From Desulfomonile sp963700305 (GTDB lineage Bacteria; Desulfobacterota; Desulfomonilia; Desulfomonilales; Desulfomonilaceae): a DNA stretch of 64,000 bases. The notes under the pieces are model-generated. The model worked only from the letters and a program-made list of their open reading frames with translations. It was not told where the DNA came from and ran no database searches. Every line of letters begins with the position of its first letter. Position 1 is the first letter of the stretch. A program made the translations under genes and the position numbers. Where the stretch lies: contig CAVOXB010000011.1 in the NCBI GenBank assembly GCA_963700305.1, forward strand, positions 744,001 through 808,000, in the 5' to 3' direction. Shown piece by piece: positions 47,701 to 56,619 of this stretch.

Positions 47701-48750
47701 ATTTGCGGGGCAAGGGTGTTGCTGGCGGAGGACAATGAGATCAACCAGCAGGTGGCCAAGGAAATTTTGGAGCAAGCGGGATTGGTCGTGAGCATTGCCA
47801 ACAACGGAAAAGAGGCTGTGGAGATGGCCAAGGCTGGGAACTTTGATGTGGTGCTCATGGATATACAAATGCCCGTTATGGGGGGATTTGAGGCGACTAA
47901 GGAGATTCGCAAGGACGAGGGATTCAAGGGTTTGCCCGTCATCGCCATGACCGCCCACGCCATGGCGGGTGACCGTGAGAAAAGTCTTGAAGCCGGCATG
48001 AACGATCATGTGACCAAGCCCATTGATCCGGATCAGCTCATAGCTGCCCTGGTAAAATGGATCAAGCCGGGTAAGCGGGATATGTCTGAAGGCGTGTGCG
48101 AGTCATTGATTGGAAAGAAGGCGGTTGAGGACATTCTCCCTCGTGAGTTGCCCGGAATTTCCATAGCCTCCGGTCTCGGCCGAGTAGGCGCGAACAAGCA
48201 GCTCTATGCGAAGCTCCTGTGCAAGTTCAAGGACAGCCAGGAAACGGCAGTGGAACAGATCAGAGCAGCTCTCCAATCAGGCGATGTGGAAACCGCCGCC
48301 CGACTTGCCCATACGGTGAAGGGGGTTTCCGGAAACCTTGGAGGAGAGAGCCTCTACCGTGCCGCGGCCGAGTTGGAAAAGGCGATTAAGGAAGGCAAAG
48401 AAAACCTGGATCATCCCATGACAGAGTTCGGCTCCGAGTTGAAGGTCGTAATGGACGGGATAAAGGTTCTTGAGGAAAGGCTGGCTGTGCAGCAAGGGCC
48501 CGAGAAGCCTGTGACGGAGGTACGGGTCGATAAGGAAGCGGTTAAGCCTCTGCTTCAGGAAATGGCTCAGCTTCTGGAGAGCGACTTGACGGAGGCCATG
48601 AACCGCCTTGAAGCTTTGAAGCAACAGCTGGCGAATTCATCGCTTGATGATGAATTCAAACGCCTGGAAAAGCAAGTTGAAGGCTTTGATACGGACAGTG
48701 CACTGAAAAGCGTGGCGGCCATCGCCACGAGACTGGATATAGAGCTGTAG
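44725..48750 (+). CDS. PocR-PAS-PAS hybrid histidine kinase with two receivers and HPt
   Basis: A 1341-aa cytoplasmic hybrid kinase. Order: short N-terminal coiled coil; PocR-type ligand-sensing domain (about 115-275; C-x-D-rich, IYQCKNGMTDAASPLIIDG); helical linker; PAS (about 330-455) and PAS (about 465-585); HisKA with H611 (NMSHEIRTPMNAVIGM); HATPase (GGTGLGLTICKRFV); receiver 1 with D901; receiver 2 with D1046; HPt with H1196 (AHTVKGVSGNLGG). So the whole phosphorelay is in one chain. PocR domains bind small molecules; here the ligand is unknown. It is intact in one frame. The next two genes, a PP2C phosphatase with a receiver and a cyclase with a receiver, are 15-135 bp downstream, likely outputs. 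Confidence 0.9.
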   Translation: MTEQDRFLVKKPLAVDAEESGDRAQKGDGVAQAELQEKILEIERFNSLVMAREQRILDLKKEANALAEAAGKAAPYGSLEQIEKDAALDEAVLAMADRGEDVGSDPEELQVSDLLDLEDLQTLLTNFCDAVGVASAISDLKGNLLAFANFRRACTDFHRVGEISSQRCIESDTLLGSRLEEGQDFTIYQCKNGMTDAASPLIIDGKHLANILIGQFHLKEPDLDFFRRQARDLGYDEEDYLASIKEVPIMSEEKLPSILGFLSGFAKIVGSLTLDRIRASQAAEDLKRRAEELRRSQAAALSLAEDAEMARSEIARYRDHLEQLVKDRTDELRVSEERTRLLLESVGEGIIGVNTDGKITFVNPAACRMLEYSPDEFEGQGLHSLIHHSHEDGSPYPQKDCPMYKTFSLGAVGHVDNEVLWRKEGTSFPVAYSSNPIHKDGGVVGAVVTFRDITDRRRAEEALAESERRTRTILETAIEGVWMVDNDAATLIANPALCTILGRPPEEIIGRHIFDFVDEENRQIFLDQLEKRKKGQSGAYEISLQRSDGVNVPCLFNASPFLDEKGFNKGSFALVTDITARKLADEQVRRAKEIAEEATRMKSDFLANMSHEIRTPMNAVIGMAHLALQTELTPKQADYVRKIQRSAHSLLGIINDILDFSKIEAGKMHMESVDFSLDEVLDNVSTLVGVKVHEKELEFLMDTSKDVPLGLVGDPLRLGQILTNLCNNAVKFTQEGEIVISTKVLEKDKEWVRLQFCVRDTGVGLTEEQKGKLFQAFSQADSSTTRKYGGTGLGLTICKRFVNMMGGEIWVESEPGKGSEFVFTAKFGLARKVSRRHMEPSVSLRGMRVLVVDDNASSREILQTLLETMSFKVTVAASAEEGIAELEKEAKASPYRLVLMDWRMPGMDGIKACAVIKRHPGLPQKPKIIIATAYGREEVMQRSEKVGVDGFLLKPVGQSVLFDAIMVAFGKESPEGEAVARVSSSDEEELRKICGARVLLAEDNEINQQVAKEILEQAGLVVSIANNGKEAVEMAKAGNFDVVLMDIQMPVMGGFEATKEIRKDEGFKGLPVIAMTAHAMAGDREKSLEAGMNDHVTKPIDPDQLIAALVKWIKPGKRDMSEGVCESLIGKKAVEDILPRELPGISIASGLGRVGANKQLYAKLLCKFKDSQETAVEQIRAALQSGDVETAARLAHTVKGVSGNLGGESLYRAAAELEKAIKEGKENLDHPMTEFGSELKVVMDGIKVLEERLAVQQGPEKPVTEVRVDKEAVKPLLQEMAQLLESDLTEAMNRLEALKQQLANSSLDDEFKRLEKQVEGFDTDSALKSVAAIATRLDIEL

Positions 48751-48765
48751 GAAGGGAGTGAGATC

Positions 48766-49941
48766 GTGGAGGGCAAGAAAAAGAACAAAATTCTCATAGT
48801 GGATGACACCCCCGAAAACATCCAGGTGCTCATGGAGACCTTGAAGGATCAGTATGCCATTGTGGCTGCCATCAACGGAGAGAAGGCACTCAAAATGGCC
48901 AGCGCAGAACCGCGACCGGATCTCATTCTCCTGGATATCATGATGCCCGGCATGGACGGATACGAGGTCTGCCGTAGACTCAAGGCGGAAGAGCAATTGG
49001 TTGACATCCCGATCATTTTCGTCACGGCAAAGACCGAGGTGGAAGACGAGACACTAGGATTCGAGCTGGGCGCAGTGGACTATATTACTAAGCCGTTCAG
49101 CATCCCTGTGGTCAAAGCGAGGGTGAAAGCCCACCTAGATCTAAAGAGATTGCGTGATCTTGAGGCAATTCAACGAGCAAAGCTCGAAGCCACGCTCGAG
49201 AAACTCAATAGCGAACTTGCTGAGGCTGCCGATTACGTCAAGTTCATCTTGCCGCAGCCCCTCACTGAGGGACCACTTAGAGCCAATTGGCGATTTGTGC
49301 CCTCAACCACACTTGGAGGAGACGCGTTAGGGTACCATTGGGTCGATGAGGATTCGTTCGCCATCTACCTGGTTGACGTGTGCGGACACGGAGTGGGTGC
49401 AGCGCTCCATTCAGTTTCAGTGCTCAACGTTCTACGATCCGAGAACTTGCAGAACACCGATTTTCGGAAGCCGGACCAGGTTCTTGCAGGCCTCAATGCG
49501 GTTTTCGCTATGGAGTACCATAAGGACATGTATTTCACCATATGGTACGGCGTGTACAACCGCGTCTCACATCTTTTGACCTACGCGAGCGGAGGGCATC
49601 CCCCAGCCCTTTTGATAGAGGTTATGCAGGGGAACGGTGCAAAGATTCGAGAACTGAAAACGCCGAACCTATTTATAGGTGGGCTGGCCGACGTAGATTT
49701 CGATCGTGACGAGGTTTCGATCAAAGGTCCCGCCAGACTGTATGTTTTTAGCGACGGAGCATTTGAGATCACAAACGACCATGGTCCAGATTGGGGGTTC
49801 GACGACCTGGTGGCCTACTTGAAGAACTCTGGCGTCCGGGGCAAATCGACTATTGATGATCTCTGGGCCCACGTAAGGCAAATCGCAGGCTCGAAGACAC
49901 TTGATGATGATTTCTCCGTTCTGGAGATATTGATACCTTGA
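48766..49941 (+). CDS. Receiver-domain PP2C (RsbU/SpoIIE-type) phosphatase
   Basis: A 391-aa response regulator with a phosphatase output. The receiver (NKILIVDDTPENIQVLMETL, phospho-Asp D57) is followed by a helical linker and a PP2C-like domain (LGGDALGYHWVD, YLVDVCGHGVGAAL, YASGGHPPALL, FSDGAFE). Such proteins usually dephosphorylate anti-sigma antagonists or act on other phosphoproteins. The start is GTG with AAGGGAG upstream. It follows the PocR kinase by 15 bp, so it is probably phosphorylated by it. Confidence 0.9.
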   Translation: MEGKKKNKILIVDDTPENIQVLMETLKDQYAIVAAINGEKALKMASAEPRPDLILLDIMMPGMDGYEVCRRLKAEEQLVDIPIIFVTAKTEVEDETLGFELGAVDYITKPFSIPVVKARVKAHLDLKRLRDLEAIQRAKLEATLEKLNSELAEAADYVKFILPQPLTEGPLRANWRFVPSTTLGGDALGYHWVDEDSFAIYLVDVCGHGVGAALHSVSVLNVLRSENLQNTDFRKPDQVLAGLNAVFAMEYHKDMYFTIWYGVYNRVSHLLTYASGGHPPALLIEVMQGNGAKIRELKTPNLFIGGLADVDFDRDEVSIKGPARLYVFSDGAFEITNDHGPDWGFDDLVAYLKNSGVRGKSTIDDLWAHVRQIAGSKTLDDDFSVLEILIP

Positions 49942-50076
49942 ACAACGGGGTGCTATGTAGCTGCACTGAATATATCTGCTCTTGGATATCTTGAAATACG
50001 CTTCAACGTATTCGTCCCCTCGCAAATTAGGCTTCTCAGCCTACTGAACGGATACGTTTTGTAAGGAGGGAGAGAC

Positions 50077-51429
50077 ATGGTAGACGGTGGGAAAAGAAAC
50101 AAGATTCTCATTGTGGATGACACGCCGGAAAATATCCAGGTTCTTATGGGGACGCTGAAGGATCAATATGCCATCGTGGCCGCCATCAACGGAGAGAAAG
50201 CCCTCAAAATGGCTGCGGCGGAACCGAAACCGGATCTCATTCTCCTGGATATCATGATGCCCGGTATGGATGGGTTCGAAGTGTGTGATCGACTGAAGGT
50301 TGATCCGGAAACTCATGATATCCCGGTCATTTTTCTTTCTGCCCTTGATGATACCGCCAATAAAGTAAAAGGGTTCATGGCAGGGGCTGTGGACTACATT
50401 TCGAAGCCTTTTCAGCCGGAAGAAGTTCACGTTAGGGTCAATACCCATCTCACTATGAACCGGTTGAAAAAGAGTCTGGCGGAGAAAAACAAGGAACTTC
50501 TGGTTTATAGTGAACAACTGGAAGAAAGGGTGAGAGAACGGACAGCGGAGCTGGCGTCGTTGAATACCGTCTATGAGCGTTTTGTTCCTGGGGAGTTCAT
50601 CAATTTACTGAAGAAGGAGAGCATTCTCGAAATCAATCTGGGTGATCAGGTGAGCCAGAAAATGACCGTCATGTTTGCGGATATTCGGGGATGGACCGCC
50701 CTGCTCGAAAAAATGACTCCGACAGAGGCCTTCAGTTTCATCAATGCCTATCTGAGACGGGTGAGCCCTGTAATCAAGGAGTGCAATGGGTTCATAGATC
50801 AGTTCTACGGCGACGGCGTGATGGCTCTTTTCCCAGGAACTCCGGATGATGCGGTTAGAGCTGCCATTGGAATGCAAGAGGCCGTCGCTGAGTACAACAG
50901 GGATCGCGAGAGAGATGGGTTTGACCCTATCGGAATCGGCGTAGGGCTCCACCTTGCCGATCTCATGCTGGGCATCATCGGGAGTGAAGATCGCATGCAA
51001 GGGGCCGTGGTGGCAGATGCGGTTAACCTTGCTGCGCGAATAGAGGGTTTGAACAAGATTTACGGCTCATATGTCAGCCTGAGCGACGAGACCTTTTTCG
51101 CGATGAAAGAACCGGACCGATACAGGCATCGTTACATTGACAAAGTGCGTGTAAAGGGGAGAGAGGACGCTGTCACTGTTTATGAGGTGTTTGAGGGAGA
51201 CCCCAAAGGAATCGCCGGTCTGAAAGAGCAAACGAAACCCGCATTTGAAAGCGGTCTTCAGTTCTACTATGGCAAGAGGTTTTCTGAAGCCAGTGTGCAT
51301 TTCAATCAGGTTCTGGAGCAGTATCCGGCGGACCTGGCTGCTCGAATCTATCTGAAACGTTGCGCAAACTACATGGTAAACGGCGTTCCGCCCGATTGGA
51401 CAGGGGTCGAGACGCTTTTCGAGAAATAG
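50077..51429 (+). CDS. Receiver-domain class III adenylate/guanylate cyclase
   Basis: A 450-aa response regulator with a cyclase output. The receiver (D58) is nearly the same as the one in the preceding gene. After a coiled coil the class III domain starts near residue 185, with metal Asp D202 (MFADIRGWTALLEKM) and D246 (FYGDGVMALFPG), and a VNLAARIEGLNKIYG segment for the transition-state residues. TPR-like repeats end the protein (LQFYYGKRFSEASVHFNQVL). TAAGGAGG lies before the ATG. The 135-bp gap after the phosphatase is short enough for one transcript. It would give the cascade a cyclic-nucleotide output. Confidence 0.9.
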   Translation: MVDGGKRNKILIVDDTPENIQVLMGTLKDQYAIVAAINGEKALKMAAAEPKPDLILLDIMMPGMDGFEVCDRLKVDPETHDIPVIFLSALDDTANKVKGFMAGAVDYISKPFQPEEVHVRVNTHLTMNRLKKSLAEKNKELLVYSEQLEERVRERTAELASLNTVYERFVPGEFINLLKKESILEINLGDQVSQKMTVMFADIRGWTALLEKMTPTEAFSFINAYLRRVSPVIKECNGFIDQFYGDGVMALFPGTPDDAVRAAIGMQEAVAEYNRDRERDGFDPIGIGVGLHLADLMLGIIGSEDRMQGAVVADAVNLAARIEGLNKIYGSYVSLSDETFFAMKEPDRYRHRYIDKVRVKGREDAVTVYEVFEGDPKGIAGLKEQTKPAFESGLQFYYGKRFSEASVHFNQVLEQYPADLAARIYLKRCANYMVNGVPPDWTGVETLFEK

Positions 51430-51453
51430 ACAAATTTTTGTATCAGGACTGGA

Positions 51454-51497
51454 TCAGGAGTTCAGCTGGGAGCCCTGGGATTCACCTGTACTCCTGA
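51454..51497 (+). terminator. Possible terminator after the cyclase gene
   Basis: TCAGGAGT at 51454-51461 and ACTCCTGA at 51490-51497 form a perfect 8-bp dyad with a 28-nt spacer, 25 bp past the cyclase stop. The T-tract after it is weak. Confidence 0.35.
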
Positions 51498-51573
51498 CTT
51501 TGCCTAAATTGCTGAATTCTGTTTCCGGTCTCGTTAAATAGGACTCTTAGTAATTGCATTTAGTATCTATTTC

Positions 51574-52122
51574 TTATTTTCCCAGTTTTTTTGCGGCTTC
51601 CATCATGAGATTTTGACCATCCGTCATGAGCTTGTCAGCAGTCTTCAGGTCCGCCTTTTGAGTCATTCGCAAACCTCGCATCATTGTCCTGGAACCTTGC
51701 ATCATTTTCTCGATTCGGTCGTCGTCCATCATCTTTTCTGCTTCCACAATCATTTTATAGCCTTGGGCCATTAGTTTCTCTGATTCTTCTTCATTCTTTT
51801 GGATTTTAAGCGCTTGAACGCCGTCCATCATCAACTTTGCACCTCCTTTCATGGTGTCCTTCTGAATCTGTGCGGCCGCCTTTTCCGATTCCATCATCAT
51901 TCTGTGTCCGTCTTTAATCGTCTTTTCTGCGGAACCCAAGTCTTTTTTCTCTTCCAGCTTCTTCCTGCCTTCGATCATCAAATTGGCTCCCTGTGTCATC
52001 TTAGCCACGTTTGATTCCCAATTATTCATCTCAGCGACAGCCGGTTGGCAAAGTTGAGCGAGAACTCCCGCCACTAAAAAGACCGTGAGTGTCCATGTGA
52101 AGCTATTGCTTCTAGTACGCAT
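51574..52122 (-). CDS. Exported Met-rich helical repeat protein
   Basis: A 182-aa protein of unknown function. A signal peptide ends near QPAVA. The rest is highly helical and charged, with about six degenerate 22-residue repeats of the pattern M-x-x-G-x-x-x-M-M-x-(E/D/G), for example GANLMIEG, GHRMMMES, GAKLMMDG, GYKMIVEA, SRTMMRG and GQNLMMEA. Sixteen or more methionines hint at metal or membrane-surface binding, which is speculative. GGAGGTACTG directly precedes the ATG at 52122; an upstream in-frame start at 52149 would add nine residues. Confidence 0.75.
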   Translation of the reverse strand: MRTRSNSFTWTLTVFLVAGVLAQLCQPAVAEMNNWESNVAKMTQGANLMIEGRKKLEEKKDLGSAEKTIKDGHRMMMESEKAAAQIQKDTMKGGAKLMMDGVQALKIQKNEEESEKLMAQGYKMIVEAEKMMDDDRIEKMMQGSRTMMRGLRMTQKADLKTADKLMTDGQNLMMEAAKKLGK

Positions 52123-52219
52123 CAGTACCTCCGATAAGGCCACAAACAACTGCGTTCGTGTGGAATCTTGGAAAGGGCTACGAATTCCTTTGCCCTTCCC
52201 AACTACATATCAAGATTGT

Positions 52220-53510
52220 TCACTTTACTCTAAAAGGCAGAGACTTCCTGAATATTGTCGTTTGGTCTCCCTCAAAACTCGGATCATTGTATCGATTCAG
52301 GTCGTAGATCAGGCTTGCCCGCACTTCATACTCTCCTGGTTTGAGTTTCGGGTCCCAGCTCAGGATGTGCTCTTCTCCGGCTCGAATAATCGTTTCATGT
52401 GGTCCCTGTGCATCAGCCATTCCGGCCGATATAGCATCAGGGCGTTTCTTATCTTCCTCAAGGAAAGCCTTGTCATCAGGACGATCCCCATACCAGGGGG
52501 CGAACATCCAGTCCTGTTTTGCGACAACGGTGCCTTTGCCGTCAGCCACATCCGCTTTGAGATACATGCCTCGTCGGTTCGACCCTTTGGGAACAGAATG
52601 TCCAGCCCCTATGTTGATGATATGAAAATTGAGGGCTGATGTTGATTCTTTCTCTGAAACAATGACAAGGCTCAATGCGCCTGAGATTCGTTGAGGCGAA
52701 TGTCCGCCGGTCCAGAGGTGTCGCGCTACTGCTCTGATCGGCACATCGTCTCCTTCAGCGGACTTCCGAAGGGTTTTGGGCATGTGGCAGTCCTGGCACA
52801 TCTGGGGACCCAGCCCCGGTTTGTGGAAGTCCTCGCGCCATTCAAGAAAGGTCTGGGTCTGTTTTGAGACAACTCGCTTTCCTGCGGAATGGCAATACGC
52901 ACACATGGCTGCTGTCTGAATTTTGGGGTCCTTGACGGTTTCATGTGGCGCTTCGGCTCCGTAGGGTCCCCGAATCTTCCCGTCCGGGGTGAGATGGCAA
53001 CTCGCGCACGTTATTCCAGCGGCTTCTTTACCTTGAGGCCGACCTTTGGGGCGTTCGATTTCGACTTTTTCCAGATCAGGGAGGTCAAAAGGCTCAGGAT
53101 AGTGGCACACATTGCAGGACTTTCCCCCCATCTCTATATCGCGGGAGTGCATGGGCCAGGGATCGGTTCCCGAAAATGAGTGTGCCGATCCAGCAGTCAG
53201 GTACTCTTCCCGGAAGAGAGAGTAATTCTTGCTTCGGGTCCTTGTAAGCCATCGGCTTATAAGAAATATCAGATCCAAATCCGAATGCATACTCCCGGTA
53301 GATTGCCTGATGGCACTCGCCACATTCGGCTGACGGAGTAGCCGTTCCTTGTGGTAAGTCCTTGGATTTCGAAACGAATTTCTTCGGTTTCTCTACAGGC
53401 TGCTGTTGGGCTTGTGCCTCACTCTTCTCCAAATAGATCAGCGTCAAGGTCCCTGCGATCATGAAGAGTGCCAGGAAACATATACATGCCTTTCTCATTG
53501 GCCTGAACAT
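52220..53510 (-). CDS. Pentahaem cytochrome c, exported (frameshifted)
   Basis: About 425 aa with a signal/anchor helix (ACICFLALFMIAGTLTLIYL) and five CxxCH motifs: CGECH, CNVCH, CASCH, CAYCH and CQDCH. It resembles the multihaem cytochrome c554-like family. The frame breaks at 53209-53211 (one extra C on the + strand); the joined text is LSLPEEYLTAGSAHSFSG. The C-terminal 150 residues are a beta-rich domain (RISGALSLVIVSEKES..., GHSVPKGSNRRGMYLKADV). Start choice lies between codons at 53510 and 53498. It follows the beta-barrel gene by about 40 bp, so the two are one operon and likely act together in the periplasm or outer membrane. Confidence 0.82.
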
Positions 53511-53547
53511 CCTATGTAGTCCACCGGCAATGAACTCTGCCGGTCTG

Positions 53548-55237
53548 TTAAAACTCAACGGTGAGCAAGATCCTGATGCCGACGACAGGATCGATAACTC
53601 TGTTGGGATTGATCCCGAATTGATTGGCTGACGAGGGGTTGTCCCAATTAGAAACGGTCTTATCAATGCAGGCATAATTGAACCACCTTCCCGGTTGCCA
53701 GTAGCCTGCTGCCATTCTTACGGTCCATTTATCCAGCAATTGCCAGTCTACACCGGCGTCAATCTCCCACCCCATGTTGTTGTCAGGGATAGAAGGTGCA
53801 TCCGGCCTAGCTGCATTAATTGTGCTCAAGTTCTGGAATTGAACCCTGTTTCCTGTGGGGGCTGGGCGTATGAATCCCCATCCGTAACCTTGGGCAGCGG
53901 CCCTGTCAACCCAACAGAAGCTACAGGAGACGTTCAAGTTCGACGCAACAGCACAGTCCAGTCTTGCAGCCAAGATCGAGGCGTCGTTCAAGTACCCGTC
54001 CGTGTTCAGGTTGTGCAAGTTCAAGCCTCCACCGTAATAAAAATTCATGACAAGGCTGTACGGCATGAATAGCCCGTTGTTGGCAAAGCCGTAGAAGTGC
54101 GGCTGCCTGTCTATGAGAGTTCCGTGTCTCCTGTCAGGACCCGGCAACCAAGCGTATATGAAAGATGCCCTGAGCGGCCCCGCCATGAACCCCGTCTCCA
54201 CCATCCACCTCCAGGCTTCGATGTACCGAGGCGCAAACAGACTTCCGGTTCCGTCCGTTCGGTCAGGAACTCCAAAGAAAGTGCCATTCAGAGATCGCTG
54301 AAACTTGGTTGTCTTGTTTACCCAATCCAACTCTGCATTGAAGAAATACCTTCCGTTATAATATTTCACGAAGATTCCGCCATCGGTGCTGACGATATCG
54401 CTCGTGGAAAAAGATGCTCGGTTGCTTTGGATCCGCTGGGATTCGGGCCCTCTGTGATAGCTGAAGTATTCCGCTAATATGCCCGCGGACAGCGGTCCGG
54501 CGTCATAGGTGAGAAACACAACAGATGACACGGCTAGCGTCGCATTGGTGTCCAAAGGATTAAAGTACGGGTTATCAGGAGGTCCAGGGAAGGAGTTGTT
54601 GGGCTGATCCTGTCTGAAGGGATTGTCAGGCTGTTGTCTCCAAGGATAGAAACCGATTCCGATTCTAAATGGACCTGTCGGTGCAACCAGTAGCAATGAT
54701 TCGGAAGTCAGATCCTCGGCGCCGTTGTACTGGAGTCCGCATCCGAATTTGAAAGGTCTCTTTCCGTAAACCGCGATGCCCCAGGGCGTTTGGGCTGAGA
54801 AACCACCACATAGTCCACTGTCCTTCTGAGATAGCAACCTGAACTCCCGGACTCGTGGAATTGGTGTATGACGACGCGACAGGGTCTCCGAAGGCTCCGA
54901 TGCGATATTCGCCTCTCAGCATCATGGCAGGGTTTAACCTCAAGTCAGTCAGGACATTCGTCTCCATAACCTGGTCCGCAGCTCCACTGGATGACGAAAG
55001 ATCATTGAGTTTACCGCTAGCCCAGCCGTTGACAGAGGCGTAATTGCCTGGCGTAGAACTATTATCCAGGTCATACTTCCCGAAGAACCCCCTAGATCCG
55101 AGCTGTCCTACAAATCGATTCTTCCAGAGGACTTCGCCTTCCATTGAGAATTCCCAGGCTGAGGATGAACTTGCCCCGAAGAACACGTTCAACACGAACG
55201 TCACCAGGAAGAACCGGACGAATGTCGAATGAAACAT
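53548..55237 (-). CDS. Outer-membrane beta-barrel protein (frameshifted)
   Basis: About 560 aa with a signal peptide (FLVTFVLNVFFGASSSSAWE), alternating aromatic/hydrophobic strands, Asn-Pro-rich loops, and a terminal Phe (LLTVEF) typical of outer-membrane barrels. It resembles large porin-like proteins of this phylum. The break is at 54800-54802; dropping one A on the + strand joins ISEGQWTMWWFSAQTPWGIA to VYGKRPFKFGCGL. The ATG at 55237 has GAGGG 5 nt upstream. Gene order (barrel, then pentahaem cytochrome) suggests a link between the outer membrane and electron transfer, which is inference. Confidence 0.75.
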
Positions 55238-55450
55238 GAGCCCTCACCGAACAACCCGAAACCAAAATTCAGACTGTCTTGGAACAGGCCTGTTTAGGAT
55301 ACAGGAACCGAAGAACTTTTAACAATCAAACGTTTCCCAAATGCCCTGATCAGAGGCTCTCAAGATTCCCGCGGTAAAGATCCAGATCCGGGCATGGAAA
55401 GAAAACGAAACCCATCGCCTAAACCTTCGAGTATCATCGAACTTGCGTTA

Positions 55451-56077
55451 TCAACGTTTTCCGCTTACTTCAAGATCGTCGAAATAACTCTGGGCGTCAG
55501 ATTTCGTCCACAGACCTATCTTGCCCGCTTCCTTGAAGGTGGAATCCTTAGCATCCAAATATTTTTTGCCGTCGTAATAGCACTCGATGTGATCGGCAGT
55601 CATTGAGACTCGCAGCGTATGCCAGCCGGGAGTGTGTGGAATATCGGCGCTTTTCAGTTCGGAACGCTGTCCGTTTACAACATGATAGAGCCTATAATTA
55701 TCTTCCAATGGGTTGTACCGGGCGACGTAGTAATTCTTGACGTCCTTTGCTCTCCACACGATGCCCCCGCCCTGGTCTGCACTACCTGCGATGGCTTTCA
55801 TCTTTACCGTGATGTCCACGTCCTTGTAGTTGGTGTCGGTAACAAGTGTAATATTGAAGGTTGAATCGGAGCTTTTTGCCAGCTGAGCCAGCACATTGGG
55901 CTGTGAAGGAGCGGTATTGTCAGACACCTCTTGCCATTTGCCTACATCGTTGGTGAATCCTTTGGCAATTGCGCCCACTTTGTCAGTACCAAAGTTCCAG
56001 GACATCTTCTCGGATTGAGCGGGTACACTGCCTGTGGCTAGCACCACGCCCATAACAATCATCGCTATTTTCTTCAT
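55451..56077 (-). CDS. Secreted LamG/DUF1080-like protein
   Basis: About 208 aa. A signal peptide (KKIAMIVMGVVLATGSVPAQS) is followed by a concanavalin-like domain similar to DUF1080/3-keto-disaccharide hydrolases (GGGIVWRAKDVKNYYVARY, WHTLRVSMTADHIECYYDGK, KIGLWTKSDAQSYFDDLEV). It may bind or cleave a carbohydrate. The ATG at 56077 is used because AAAGGA lies about 11 nt upstream; the frame stays open to 56230 only because it runs beside the broken gene there. The same fold, with matching motifs, ends the large protein at 58379-61521. Confidence 0.75.
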   Translation of the reverse strand: MKKIAMIVMGVVLATGSVPAQSEKMSWNFGTDKVGAIAKGFTNDVGKWQEVSDNTAPSQPNVLAQLAKSSDSTFNITLVTDTNYKDVDITVKMKAIAGSADQGGGIVWRAKDVKNYYVARYNPLEDNYRLYHVVNGQRSELKSADIPHTPGWHTLRVSMTADHIECYYDGKKYLDAKDSTFKEAGKIGLWTKSDAQSYFDDLEVSGKR

Positions 56078-56226
56078 GTTTCTGCGGTCCTTTCCCATTT
56101 GTCTCGACATTCCTCGTGAAGCAGGGACCCTCTTTTTCCTATTGTGACTCGTCTTCTCTTGCGTCTCCAGCCTGCAATTTGAGGAAGAGTGAGCTGCAAG
56201 GACCGCAACTATGCGCGACAATACCG

Positions 56227-56439
56227 TCACCAGCCTCCTCGATAGAAGCTTATGACTAAAGCCCCCTTGGCCAGAGTTTCTTTCAGGAATACAGCCCTCC
56301 TTTGGGTGTCAAACAACACTGAATCAGGCATTCCGGAAAAGATCTTTACACAATGCCCCAGAACACCGAGTTCCGCAAGATCATCGATCTGTTTGCGAAT
56401 GACCTCCATGATCCGCCTTGGTATCGTCTCGCGTGACAT
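56227..56439 (-). pseudogene. N-terminal part of a peroxiredoxin-like (AhpC/TSA) gene with TGA at the active-site Cys
   Basis: Seventy codons matching the N-terminal half of AhpC/TSA-like redoxins (KGALVISFYRGGW is the strand before the active site). The next codon, where the peroxidatic Cys of WCPYC belongs, is TGA (56227-56229), then CGG TAT TGT. The same frame hits TAG five codons later, yet LRSLQLTLPQIAG is still readable after that, as expected for this family. So either this is a decayed gene or a selenoprotein gene with a further mutation. No clear bacterial SECIS hairpin follows. The reading frame ends here without a product. Confidence 0.5.
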
Positions 56440-56562
56440 CCTGTTGATTTACAAAAGTTGTTCCCTTAATGACATTGGGTTCCTCCTAGTGCCATCTGAG
56501 ATCGTGTTTTGATCTTCATGGTATAACCTTGATTCAAAATGGTCGAGACCACTCCAATGCAC

Positions 56563-56594
56563 GAGTGACCGGTCGCACCATTGACCGGTCACTC
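56563..56594. promoter_or_regulatory. Perfect 12-bp inverted repeat with GACCGGTC cores
   Basis: GAGTGACCGGTC at 56563-56574 and its exact complement GACCGGTCACTC at 56583-56594, separated by 8 nt. Each arm contains a palindromic GACCGGTC, the same core as the TetR operator at 20799-20814. It may be an operator for the redoxin-like gene, or the terminator of the 82-aa gene. Confidence 0.4.
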
Positions 56595-56619
56595 TAATCC
56601 GAGTTCATCTTGTCTCTGC

